From contig NZ_CP009517.1 of assembly GCF_000970305.1 (NCBI RefSeq), forward strand, positions 1,364,001-1,428,000: a DNA stretch of 64,000 nucleotides, given 5' to 3'. Shown here piece by piece: positions 29,567 through 37,975 of the stretch (positions are counted from its first letter, which is position 1; the number at the start of each line of letters is the position of its first letter). This stretch comes from Methanosarcina barkeri 3 (GTDB lineage: Archaea; Halobacteriota; Methanosarcinia; Methanosarcinales; Methanosarcinaceae). The notes under the pieces were generated by a model, which ran no database searches, had not been told where the DNA came from, and saw only the letters and a program-made list of their open reading frames with translations. The position numbers were made by a program, and so were the translations under genes.

Positions 29567-31441
29567 ATGAAAAATCGATTTATTGCATTATTGTTATCAA
29601 TTTTTATATTTATAACAGGATCGGGAATAGGTGCTGCAGCTGACATAATAGTACACAACGGAGAATCCATACAATCAGCTGTGGATAACGCAACACATGG
29701 AGATTCTATAATTGTAGAACCTGGTACTTATTATGAGAATGTCACTCTCAGTACATATGATCTGGTTATTATGTCCCAGTCAGGTAATCCTGACGACACG
29801 ATAATTCAAGGAGATGGCTTTTTCCTCACAGGTGATGCACAGGAGATAACTATTAAAGGTTTTACCCTAAAAGGTACTGGTACATCTTATGGGGTGAATC
29901 TCGCTCAGTTCTCTAACTGCTTAATTGAAAAAAACAAAATTATGAATTATAGTACAGGCATTGACACAAATCTGTACTCTACTTTTACTATAAACGATAA
30001 TGAAATTTCAAATTGTCAATCAGGAGTCTTTGTTGGAGAATGTTATTACGATGCTGTTGTCAAAAACAACAGGATTTCAAACTGTGGAACAGGAGTTGTT
30101 GTGGGAGATTTAGGTGACTCCAAAATTGAGAATAACACAATTAGAGAAAATGACCAGGGTATAGCCCTCATGTACGAAGGTCGTTCTGATATTGCCGGCA
30201 ACACTATAAGTTTTAACAAAAAATGCGGAATTTACGATAAAGCAGACACTGGTAGTAAAATCTACAACAACTATTTCAATAACACAGTAAATGTAATTTT
30301 CGATAGCTATCACGATAACCCTAACACCTGGAACACTACCAGCACAACAGAAAAAAACATTATAGGCGGTCCCTATGTTGCAGGAAACTATTGGGCTAAA
30401 CCTGATGGAACAGGCTTTTCCCAAACACATTATGACGTAAACGGAGACGGTATAGCAGAAGAAACAGTCAAACTCAGTGAAGGCGAAATCGACTATGCAG
30501 CTCTTGCAACGTCAGAGAATTCGACACCTGAGCAACCTCCAGGAGCAACTAATTCAACAGTCACGCCTTCCGAAAACGTCACATCTCCTTCAGAGGAAAT
30601 TACAGACAATAATAGCACCAATTCTGACGGCAGTTCAGATGGCAGTTCAGATGGCAGTTCGGATGACAATTCAGATGACAGTTCCGATAACTCTGATGAC
30701 GGTTCAGATGGCAATTCTGGTGAAAGCAGCCACAGCAGCGGAGGTAGCAGTGGTGGGGCAGGCGGTTCCCCAGAACCTCAAACTAACGTTCAGGTCAAGG
30801 AACTTTCACAGGCACAGGTTATTAACGGAAAAACTGTAATGTTTGATTTTACAAAGAATGCAACCTGTGTTGTGTATATCAGCTTTGATGCAAAGAAGAC
30901 CGCAGGTAAGATTACAGCCATTGCCGAACAGCTTAAAGGAAAATCCACTCTGACTTCAGCACTGAACTCGGGTGAGGTATATAAGTACTTCAACCTCTGG
31001 GTCGGAAACAGTGGATTTGCAACCGAAAAGAACATCGAAAACCCTGAACTATGCTTCAAGGTCGAAAAGTCCTGGCTGCAGGATAAAAAAATTGACCAGA
31101 CCTCAGTCACACTCAACATCTACAACGATAAAAAATGGTCGCAGCTGCCTGTAAAACTGTTAAAAGAAGACAACCAATACCTGTACTTCACGGCACAGCC
31201 CCCGACGTTCTCATTCTTTGCAATAGCAGGCAAAGCAACACAAAAGGGAGCCGTAAATGAAACACAGGCTAAATCTGATACTGAAAACCTCAGTAATAAT
31301 ACCGGAAACAATACCGGAAACGCAACAACAGGTGTTGAGCAAACTTCCGAGCAAAAAGAAAGTAAAGGTATTCCGGGCTTCGAAATGATTTACGGAATAA
31401 TCGGGCTTACTGGAGTGTACCTGTATAGAAGAAAGCGATAA
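29567..31441 (+). CDS. NosD-type beta-helix surface protein, PGF-CTERM
   Basis: 624 residues from ATG 29567; ATG 29558 is an alternative three codons upstream. A signal peptide (about 1-27) leads into right-handed beta-helix repeats (about 60-240: IKGFTLKGTG, NNRISNCGTGVVVGD, IENNTIRENDQGIALM). A long Ser/Asp/Gly-rich linker (about 320-405) is followed by the PGF-pre-PGF domain (about 410-555) and the tripartite sorting signal IPGFEMIYGIIGL...YRRKR. The PGF motif implies archaeosortase processing and lipid anchoring at the S-layer. Carbohydrate binding is likely but unproven. Confidence 0.87.
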   Translation: MKNRFIALLLSIFIFITGSGIGAAADIIVHNGESIQSAVDNATHGDSIIVEPGTYYENVTLSTYDLVIMSQSGNPDDTIIQGDGFFLTGDAQEITIKGFTLKGTGTSYGVNLAQFSNCLIEKNKIMNYSTGIDTNLYSTFTINDNEISNCQSGVFVGECYYDAVVKNNRISNCGTGVVVGDLGDSKIENNTIRENDQGIALMYEGRSDIAGNTISFNKKCGIYDKADTGSKIYNNYFNNTVNVIFDSYHDNPNTWNTTSTTEKNIIGGPYVAGNYWAKPDGTGFSQTHYDVNGDGIAEETVKLSEGEIDYAALATSENSTPEQPPGATNSTVTPSENVTSPSEEITDNNSTNSDGSSDGSSDGSSDDNSDDSSDNSDDGSDGNSGESSHSSGGSSGGAGGSPEPQTNVQVKELSQAQVINGKTVMFDFTKNATCVVYISFDAKKTAGKITAIAEQLKGKSTLTSALNSGEVYKYFNLWVGNSGFATEKNIENPELCFKVEKSWLQDKKIDQTSVTLNIYNDKKWSQLPVKLLKEDNQYLYFTAQPPTFSFFAIAGKATQKGAVNETQAKSDTENLSNNTGNNTGNATTGVEQTSEQKESKGIPGFEMIYGIIGLTGVYLYRRKR

Positions 31442-31486
31442 TCTGGAGAGGTTATCTGGAGAGTTTCAAAATTACTCTTGATAAGA

Positions 31487-31622
31487 TTAAGCCTTGACAG
31501 GGTTAAATCTTGACAGGGTTAAATCTTGACAGGGTTAAGTCTTGAAAGGACTGAATCTTGACAGGGTTAAGTCTTGAAAGGACTGAATCTTGACAGGGTT
31601 AAGTCTTGAAAGGATTGAGGAT
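31487..31622 (+). repeat. 16/32-bp tandem repeat after the PGF-CTERM gene
   Basis: TTGACAGGGTTAAATC repeats in tandem and then alternates with TTGAAAGGACTGAATC to give a 32-bp higher-order unit. It fills much of the 368-bp gap 31442-31809. Confidence 0.88.
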
Positions 31623-31809
31623 GAAACTGCAGTATTACTTAAAGAGTGAGACTTAAAGAGTGAGGAAATGATTTTAAATTAACACTCACTCCTTTTTACT
31701 GCCTCCTGAAAGCAGAGAAGGAAACATTCCAGATATTACCATTGCCAAAGCTGGAAAATAGGTAAAAGACACGAGAAAAACGGTTATTAAACAAAACACA
31801 GGTGAGGAG

Positions 31810-32319
31810 ATGAAAAAGCTGGAAAATTACAAATGTTCTCAGGTTTCGGAAAAACCAGCTGCCAGCGGCGAAACCGAAGAAGTCCTGGTCATAGGCCACT
31901 GTTTGCTCAATCCTCTTGCAAGAGTAAAAGGAGTAAAACCAGTCCAGCCTATCGATACGCAAGGCGCGAACGTTATCCAGCTCCCCTGCCCGGAAGCGAT
32001 GTTTTTTGGCATGAGGCGAAGGGAAATTACTAAAGACCAGCTTGACCATCCTGCCTACAGGCGCTTTTGCAGAGAAATCTTTACCCATTTTGCAGACCTG
32101 CTCGAAGACCTTGCAGCCAGCGGCGTAAAAATAAAAATTCTCGGCGTTCCTAAAAGCCCTTCCTGCGGTGTGGAAATTACAAGCGTTGGCGGAGAGCCAG
32201 GCAAGGTAAAAGAGTTTCACCACAAGCATGCACCGGGACCTGGGGTGTTTATGGAAGAGATTATAAAAGAGCTTAAGAAAAGGAATGTAAAGTTTGAGAT
32301 CGAGGATGCGGGGAAGTAA
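31810..32319 (+). CDS. TudS/DUF523-related putative desulfidase
   Basis: 169 residues. Three conserved cysteine contexts, GHCLLNPLARVKG, QLPCPEAMFFGMRRRE and PKSPSCGVE, match TudS-related proteins. There, three cysteines hold a [4Fe-4S] cluster that removes sulfur from thiolated substrates such as thiouracil. GGTGAGGAG immediately precedes ATG 31810. Desulfidase activity is an inference; the family is mostly uncharacterised. Apparently monocistronic. Confidence 0.75.
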   Translation: MKKLENYKCSQVSEKPAASGETEEVLVIGHCLLNPLARVKGVKPVQPIDTQGANVIQLPCPEAMFFGMRRREITKDQLDHPAYRRFCREIFTHFADLLEDLAASGVKIKILGVPKSPSCGVEITSVGGEPGKVKEFHHKHAPGPGVFMEEIIKELKKRNVKFEIEDAGK

Positions 32320-32905
32320 GGAAATTAAATAAAAATTGGTGTTTCTTTACTAATTTAGTCTATTTATTCAGGAATACAAAGAAGAAATCTTTACTCTTCT
32401 TTCTGCTTGTGGGTTTTTTACAGGTGTCCGCAATAGTTTTTTGCTTACTAATTTTTACTGTTGTTTTTTGCAGGAAAGGTAGCTCTTCTGTGTCGAGTGA
32501 AACAAGAAAGGTTTAGCATTATATAAAGCTTTACAGGTCAGAATAGATCAAATAATATCATATCCCCAAAATAGTTTTTTGACTCGTATGATATCGAAAA
32601 CCTCCGCCAGCTTGTCTGGCGGCCCTACACAAAAAGCAGAAAGAAGTCTAAAAAGGGAAAAAGAGATTTAAAAAGAGCTTTTTCGGGCAGTTGGTTCTAT
32701 TATTCGTTTTGATTGTATTTTTCAGCTATTTATCTACACAATTTTTTGTTGTTTTTATCTCTTTTTCTTCTTTTTGTCTTTTTGTGGGAAAAGCCGCTCT
32801 CCTGCGTCGAGCGGGACAATGATCAAAAAATATAGAGGTTAAAAAGCAGAAAACAAAATATTATTAATTTAATATTCAAAAATTGTCCAGAGAATATGAT
32901 TGAAT
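32320..32905. other. Intergenic region with hairpins
   Basis: 586 bp between convergent genes. It contains CCGCCAG-CTTGT-CTGGCGG (32604-32622), CCGCTC-N9-GAGCGG (32794-32814) and a weaker relative of the latter around 32478-32502 (GCTCTTCTGTGTCGAG). On the minus strand the first hairpin is followed by GGTTTTC and may terminate mobA transcription. T-rich tracts separate them. Confidence 0.5.
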
Positions 32906-33583
32906 TTATTGTGAGTTTTCTTTTTTGCTCGAAAGCCCTATAATACGTTTCATCTCATCAATCGTGTTTATGTTAGCAAAACTCCTCAATTCAGGATCAA
33001 TCTTCCGAATTTCCGAAACCTCAACAAAAACAACATCCTTCATTTCAAAAACCGGTGTAAGTACTGAACGTTTTCCTTTCTCAAACGCTCTTTCAATTTC
33101 AGAAATCATTTTTTTTGAATAAACCGCATGCAAAGGTTCAAACTTTCCATCTTCCCATTTCGGAATGGCAGCATCATGCCCACTCGCTTTCTCAAAAAGC
33201 AGGTTTACAACCCTGGAATCTACAAAAGGCATATCCCCTGCACAGACAAAAGAATATTCCCCCCTGGATTCAAGCAGCCCTGCCCGGATGCCTTCAAGTG
33301 GGCCGGCGTCTTCCAGAGTATCAAAACAGAAACGGATTTCATGGGCAGGGAACTTTTCAAGCACCGGCCTGAACTTTTCTTCCTGATTTTTGTCCCGAAA
33401 CGAGATAATAACCTCATCCACAACCCGAAAAAGGCTTTCCAGCAGGCGCTCAAGAATTGTTTTTCCTTCAAATTCGAGAAGGGCTTTTTCGACCGAGCCC
33501 ATCCGCCTGCCTCTGCCGCCGGCCAGCACGATAGCGCTTCTGAATTTCTTTTGTTTTCGATTTGGTTCTGTTTTTTCGCCCAT
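32906..33583 (-). CDS. mobA: Molybdenum cofactor guanylyltransferase MobA
   Basis: 225 residues. The nucleotidyltransferase signature LAGGRGRRMGSVEKALLEFEGK is at about 20-41, with the metal-binding CAGDMPFVD near 115. It transfers GMP from GTP to molybdopterin to form the guanine-dinucleotide cofactor used by formylmethanofuran dehydrogenase and other enzymes. It starts 61 bp after the MobB-MoaE fusion on the same strand, so the two form a molybdopterin operon. Confidence 0.9.
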   Translation of the reverse strand: MGEKTEPNRKQKKFRSAIVLAGGRGRRMGSVEKALLEFEGKTILERLLESLFRVVDEVIISFRDKNQEEKFRPVLEKFPAHEIRFCFDTLEDAGPLEGIRAGLLESRGEYSFVCAGDMPFVDSRVVNLLFEKASGHDAAIPKWEDGKFEPLHAVYSKKMISEIERAFEKGKRSVLTPVFEMKDVVFVEVSEIRKIDPELRSFANINTIDEMKRIIGLSSKKENSQ

Positions 33584-33644
33584 TTGACCATTTCCAGGGT
33601 TTTCTGTGACTTTTGTTCCCTTTCTGCTTAGATTCGTTTTCCCT

Positions 33645-34502
33645 TTAATTTTCAGGATGTTCTCTGTCGTGGACCCAGAATTCTTCTTCTTCCGTGAATT
33701 CCTTCTTCCAGATGGGAGCTTCAGCTTTAATGCGTTCTATGGCTTCGCTGAGAGCGGGGAAAAGCTCTGTCCTGTGAGCGGATGCGATAACGATGTATAC
33801 TATGTCTTCTCCGGCTTTGATAACGCCTGTTTTGTGGTGGATCAGAACTTCAAGGATGCCTTCTTTTTGTTTAAGTTCGTCCCGAATCCGGTCAAGAGAT
33901 TTTGAAGCTTCCGGTTCGTATTTTTCGAATTCAAGCTTTGAAGTTCTTTCGTTTCCGGCCAGCTCGCGGACAATGCCGGAAAAGGTTCCGATTGCGCCTG
34001 CTTTTCGGATGGCAGGGTTTTTTCTGGCTTTCTTTATCAGGGCTTCCAGGGTGTACCTGTCAGGCTGGGCTATGGCTATTCCTACAAGGGTGGCTGTAAG
34101 CTCCTCGTGCATATCGATGTCTGCCGGCAGCCTGAAAACGACGTTGGAAACACTTTTGAGGTCGCCGATTACAATTTTCGGAAGATTGCTTTCCTTGAAT
34201 CCCTCTACCACGGCAAAATCGAGACCCTGGTCACAAAGCAGGTCAAGCGCGTCTTCAAGGTTCAGGTCTCTGGAAAAGCTGACAACCTCAGTACCTGTTG
34301 CTTCTGTGCCCGTTATTTCTATTACTGTGTCAGCCCCGGCATCAAAGTGTCTGCCTGCATTGATTTCTGCCGGATTGAGGAGCTGTCCCTCCATGTACTT
34401 TATCGTGCCTACGGTTCCAAAACCGGAAAGATTCCGGACAAGAGCTGAGACTACGGATTCATTACCCGATTCTTTATACCCGACAACTGAAATGACTTTC
34501 AT
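33645..34502 (-). CDS. MobB-MoaE fusion protein
   Basis: 285 residues from ATG 34502 (TTG 34505 is one codon earlier). The N-terminal half is MobB-like (KVISVVGYKESGNESVVSALV...GTIKYMEGQLLN...GADTVIEITG). The C-terminal half (about 150-285) is MoaE, the molybdopterin synthase large subunit (AGAIGTFSGIVRE, VLIHHKTGVIKAGEDIVYIVIASAHR, APIWKKEF). MoaE inserts the dithiolene sulfurs. In the MobB part the P-loop reads GYKESGNES where GxxGxGK(T/S) is expected: the invariant lysine is absent, so GTP binding is doubtful. MoaD is not in the window. Confidence 0.87.
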   Translation of the reverse strand: MKVISVVGYKESGNESVVSALVRNLSGFGTVGTIKYMEGQLLNPAEINAGRHFDAGADTVIEITGTEATGTEVVSFSRDLNLEDALDLLCDQGLDFAVVEGFKESNLPKIVIGDLKSVSNVVFRLPADIDMHEELTATLVGIAIAQPDRYTLEALIKKARKNPAIRKAGAIGTFSGIVRELAGNERTSKLEFEKYEPEASKSLDRIRDELKQKEGILEVLIHHKTGVIKAGEDIVYIVIASAHRTELFPALSEAIERIKAEAPIWKKEFTEEEEFWVHDREHPEN

Positions 34503-34617
34503 CAAAGAGCGTTATGCACTTTCCGGTATAAGTAAGGGCCGGCATTTTTGATCTTTTCATAATTATATGTAGTGTGGTGAAGATTCAAATATTGAAACTT
34601 TGATATTATATGCAAAC

Positions 34618-34735
34618 AGTTTAACTGACATTTGACTGATGTTTAACTGACATTTGACTGATGTTTAACTGACATTTGACTGACGTTTAACTGACATTTG
34701 ACTGATGTTAACTGACGTTTGACTGACATTTGATT
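34618..34735 (+). repeat. 22-bp tandem repeat upstream of radC
   Basis: TTTAACTGACATTTGACTGATG repeats about five times with small changes in the 305-bp divergent gap between the MobB-MoaE gene and radC. Confidence 0.88.
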
Positions 34736-34807
34736 ATCTTGCTTGACTAACTTAAAATTTGGATTTACATAGAAATTTTCCGTAAATGGGAAATAGGGGG
34801 GTTGATT

Positions 34808-35497
34808 ATGGAAATAAATAAGGTCAGAATTCAGGACATTCCTAAAGAGGAACGTCCAAGAGAGAGGCTTATCCGAAACGGGCCGGAATCACTTTCAAAC
34901 GCGGAACTGCTTGGAATTATCCTCAGGACGGGATCAAGGGAAGAAAATGTTGTAAATCTGTGCAGCCGGATATTAACAGAATACAGTATCAAGCAACTCA
35001 GTCTTGCAAATGTTTCAAGGCTTATGCAGGTTCATGGGGTAGGAAAAGCAAAAGCTGCCCAGATAGCTGCGGTTTTCGAGCTTGCCCGCCGGCTCGAGAC
35101 TTTTGTGGAAGAGCCTAAAAGAAAAGTTTGCTCGCCAAAGGATGTGTACATACTCATGTATCCTAAGATGCGCGAACAGAAAAAAGAAAAATTTATAACA
35201 CTTTGCCTTGATACAAAAAATCAAATCCTCAAAGAAGAAGTCATATCCATCGGTAGCTTAAATGCGAGCATTGTTCATCCGCGTGAGGTCTTCAAGTCCG
35301 CACTTATGGAATCATCAGCGTCAGTAATTATGGTCCATAATCATCCTTCAGGGGATCCAAGCCCGAGTCGAGAAGACATAATGGTCACTGAGAAAATGGT
35401 AGAAGGAGGAAAACTCCTTGGAATTGACGTGCTTGATCATATCATTATCGGAGAAGGCAGATATGTGAGCCTTAAAGACGAGGGCTTTGTAAGATGA
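34808..35497 (+). CDS. radC: RadC-family JAB-domain protein
   Basis: 229 residues from ATG 34808, chosen because the ATAGGGGGG Shine-Dalgarno fits it; a TTG at 34802 is also in frame. A helix-hairpin-helix (VHGVGKAKAAQIAAV) precedes the JAMM-type motif HNHPSGDPSPSREDI near residue 177. The family name comes from a disproven repair role; the actual activity is unresolved. In bacteria it is often in mobile regions, but no mobile element is seen here. Confidence 0.88.
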   Translation: MEINKVRIQDIPKEERPRERLIRNGPESLSNAELLGIILRTGSREENVVNLCSRILTEYSIKQLSLANVSRLMQVHGVGKAKAAQIAAVFELARRLETFVEEPKRKVCSPKDVYILMYPKMREQKKEKFITLCLDTKNQILKEEVISIGSLNASIVHPREVFKSALMESSASVIMVHNHPSGDPSPSREDIMVTEKMVEGGKLLGIDVLDHIIIGEGRYVSLKDEGFVR

Positions 35498-35579
35498 AAT
35501 GACTTAAAGACCTGAAATCTGAATGTAGAGACCCTCTACTTATAGAAGAGTTTAGTGTAGAGAATTAAATGAAGAACCC

Positions 35580-35882
35580 TCAGTGTAGAAACTCAAAATG
35601 TAAAAACTCTCAGTGTAGAAACTTCAAATGTAAAAACTTTCAATACAAAAACTCTGAATATTAAGCGTTCAATATAAAAAGTCTCAATATAATCACTTTC
35701 TGGTTACTTTCCCTAATTGAAACAAGAATAAAATAATATATTAAAAATATGAAAGGGTTAACTGGAAAAATATTTAAAAAATAGTGGAAAATAGTGGAAA
35801 ATAAAGTAGTTGAAAAATAGTGGAAAATAGTGGAAAATAAAGTAGTTGAAAAATAGTGAAAGATAGTGAAAAAAGTAGTTGA
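35580..35882 (+). repeat. Two tandem arrays between radC and flavoprotein
   Basis: A 30-bp unit (CAGTGTAGAAACTCAAAATG...) recurs at 35580-35660. A 36-bp unit (AAAAATAGTGGAAAATAGTG...GTAGTTG) recurs three times at 35777-35882, ending just before the flavoprotein start. Together they occupy most of the 390-bp gap. Confidence 0.85.
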
Positions 35883-35887
35883 AGATT

Positions 35888-36466
35888 ATGAAAGTTATAG
35901 GTATTAACGGAAGCCCACGAAAAGAAGGCAATACTGCAATCCTGATTCAAACCGTATTTGAGGAATTGACAAAAGAGGGCATCGAAACCGAACTTATTCA
36001 ACTATCTGGAAAAAACATAGAAGGATGCAAAGCTTGTTGGGCTTGCCATAAAAACAAAAATAAGCAATGTGTCATCACGGATGATTTTTTTAACGAATGT
36101 TTTGCAAAAATGCTTGCTTCAGACGGAATTATTCTAGGGTCACCGGTATATTCAGCGGGTGTGACCTCGCAAATAAAGGCCTTAATTGACAGGGCAAGCA
36201 TGGTACTTGCAGGAAATAAAGGGGTTTTCAAGCACAAAGTAGGAGCCTCAGTTGTAGCTGCTCGCAGAGGCGGTGCTATAAGTGCTTTTGATACCCTGAA
36301 CAATTTTCTATATAGCAAAGAAATGTTTTTGGTAGGATCGAGTTACTGGAATATGGCTTACGGGAATGCTATCGGAGAAGTAGAACAGGACCAGGAAGGC
36401 ATTAACAACATGAAAAACCTTGGTCAAAATATGGCATGGATACTGAAAAAAATTCATAATAGTTGA
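35888..36466 (+). CDS. Iron-sulfur flavoprotein (Isf-like, flavodoxin fold)
   Basis: 192 residues from ATG 35888 (TTG 35879 is also in frame). The FMN phosphate loop GINGSPRKEGNT is at about 4-15. The compact cluster motif C-x2-C-x2-C-x7-C (GCKACWACHKNKNKQC) is at about 44-59, characteristic of the methanogen Isf family, which moves electrons between ferredoxin and acceptors such as O2 or H2O2. LGSPVYSAGVTSQIKALIDR is the second FMN-contact region. No operon partner is apparent. Confidence 0.85.
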   Translation: MKVIGINGSPRKEGNTAILIQTVFEELTKEGIETELIQLSGKNIEGCKACWACHKNKNKQCVITDDFFNECFAKMLASDGIILGSPVYSAGVTSQIKALIDRASMVLAGNKGVFKHKVGASVVAARRGGAISAFDTLNNFLYSKEMFLVGSSYWNMAYGNAIGEVEQDQEGINNMKNLGQNMAWILKKIHNS

Positions 36467-36791
36467 ATGTAATTTGGCGTCTCCAGTGAATTAAAATAAG
36501 GTTTAAGGGTTTCCTTTAAATCTTCTGGAAAAGCAGCCAGCAAACCTACCGATAGAAAGATAAATAGTTGTTTTATAACGGTTAGCTCATAGGCGGACTT
36601 GAAGAACTCATGCAAGTCCGTACTATCGAGTTTCACTTGTCTAATTTCACTTGTCTAATTTCACTTTATCGAGTTTCACCTCATCGAATTTACTAAAATT
36701 ACGATACCTATATATATCTATAAGAGATGGGCATTTCGATAAAACAAATTTCCCTCCCAGTTTCGTATTCCTTAAAAAGGAGGTTTTCTGA
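36467..36791. other. Gap with short repeats
   Basis: 325 bp. Contains repeated TTTCACTTGTCTAA-type sequence (36628-36690). GGAGG at 36779-36783 is the ribosome binding site of the next gene. No other feature seen. Confidence 0.5.
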
Positions 36792-37778
36792 ATTACAAAA
36801 CATATAAACGCCTGTGCACTGGACAGCAGGGATATTGAGGAAGTAATCCTGGATGATCCTTATACTGTGCCCTATAGGGGCATTTATGCTATCTGTGACG
36901 CGGCAAATGAGTATGCAGAGATAATTGAGCACTCTAATTGTTATAGTGGGGCCTGCTGGTCCCTCTACCACTATGCAAAAGCGCCACTTGTCCTGAAAGC
37001 CCGTTCGACCGGAAATATGATCCGTTATTTCATGAAAACCGGAACTTCAAACCTGGAACTCAAACCTTCGGTCGCGGCCGCAGGTATCGAATCAGTGATC
37101 GTGAATGGGGATGAGGTAGAGATCACCTATGCCGGGTTAGGAGGCGGAGGTGTTGGCGCAACCCGTTGCAGAGCATTTGCAGACGGAATTCTTCGTTATA
37201 AGATATCAGAATCAGGAGGCGAGAAATGCGCAAGGGGGACAATTGCAGTTCCGCGCAGGGAACGCGTCCTCATAGGTATAGATGACACTGACTCAAAAGA
37301 CGTAGGAGCCACCTGGACTCTGACCCATAACATTGCAAAAAAACTGGACTGCAATGAAGCTGTTTATCTTTCACATTCTCTTGTCCAGCTTTTCCCTGTC
37401 CCGGAAAAGACCCAAAACTGCATGTCTACTGTGCTTGAATTCGGCTGTGTAAACGATAAAGCGAAATCAAGGCTGGTAGATACTTTCAAAAAAGCAATAA
37501 AAAAATATACCGCTTCAACGCAAACCGGATTGGTTGTCCTCTCGGATTTCTATGCAAAAGGACTATATCAATACAGCAACCGCTGTCGGACTGAAAGGAT
37601 CTCGAAAGAGGAAGCTATGCAGTGCGCCAGGAAAAACGGTGTAGAAGTCCTGCTTGACGGCAACGGAGTAATAGGTGCACTTGCCTCTCTTCCCTGGTTC
37701 GGAAGACCTGATGAGTCCATAATTCCCGGTACTGAGATCGAGCCTCTTACTATTGAGAAACTTAAAAATAGTGTTTAA
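36792..37778 (+). CDS. Methanogenesis marker protein 11, probable ATT start
   Basis: 328 residues if translation starts at ATT 36792. GGAGG (36779-36783) lies 8 nt before it, and ITKHINACALDSRDIEEVILDDPYTVPYRG reads as genuine protein leading into the conserved region. The only canonical alternative is GTG 36867, which has no ribosome binding site. The family (TiaS/DUF1743-related) shows IGIDDTDSKDVGATWTLTHN and a final NGVIGALASLPWFG segment. The gene occurs in essentially all methanogens; its function is not known to me. It precedes the IorA-like gene by about 200 bp. Confidence 0.85.
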   Translation: MTKHINACALDSRDIEEVILDDPYTVPYRGIYAICDAANEYAEIIEHSNCYSGACWSLYHYAKAPLVLKARSTGNMIRYFMKTGTSNLELKPSVAAAGIESVIVNGDEVEITYAGLGGGGVGATRCRAFADGILRYKISESGGEKCARGTIAVPRRERVLIGIDDTDSKDVGATWTLTHNIAKKLDCNEAVYLSHSLVQLFPVPEKTQNCMSTVLEFGCVNDKAKSRLVDTFKKAIKKYTASTQTGLVVLSDFYAKGLYQYSNRCRTERISKEEAMQCARKNGVEVLLDGNGVIGALASLPWFGRPDESIIPGTEIEPLTIEKLKNSV

Positions 37779-37888
37779 GAAATTAAGAAAATAGGATAAA
37801 AAAGTAAGGACTCCGAAATAGAAAACTCAATTCGGGTTTAAATTACTTGAACACTGAGTTAGATGGAACTCAAGTCCAAACGGATTTT

Positions 37889-37938
37889 ACAAAACTTTGT
37901 TACAAAACTTTGTTGCAAAACTTTGTTACAAAACTTTG
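37889..37938 (+). repeat. 13-bp tandem repeat
   Basis: ACAAAACTTTGTT repeats nearly four times just upstream of the IorA-like gene. Confidence 0.8.
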
Positions 37939-37975
37939 AATTCGACATATTCTGAATTCCGAGCGTGGGATCAGC

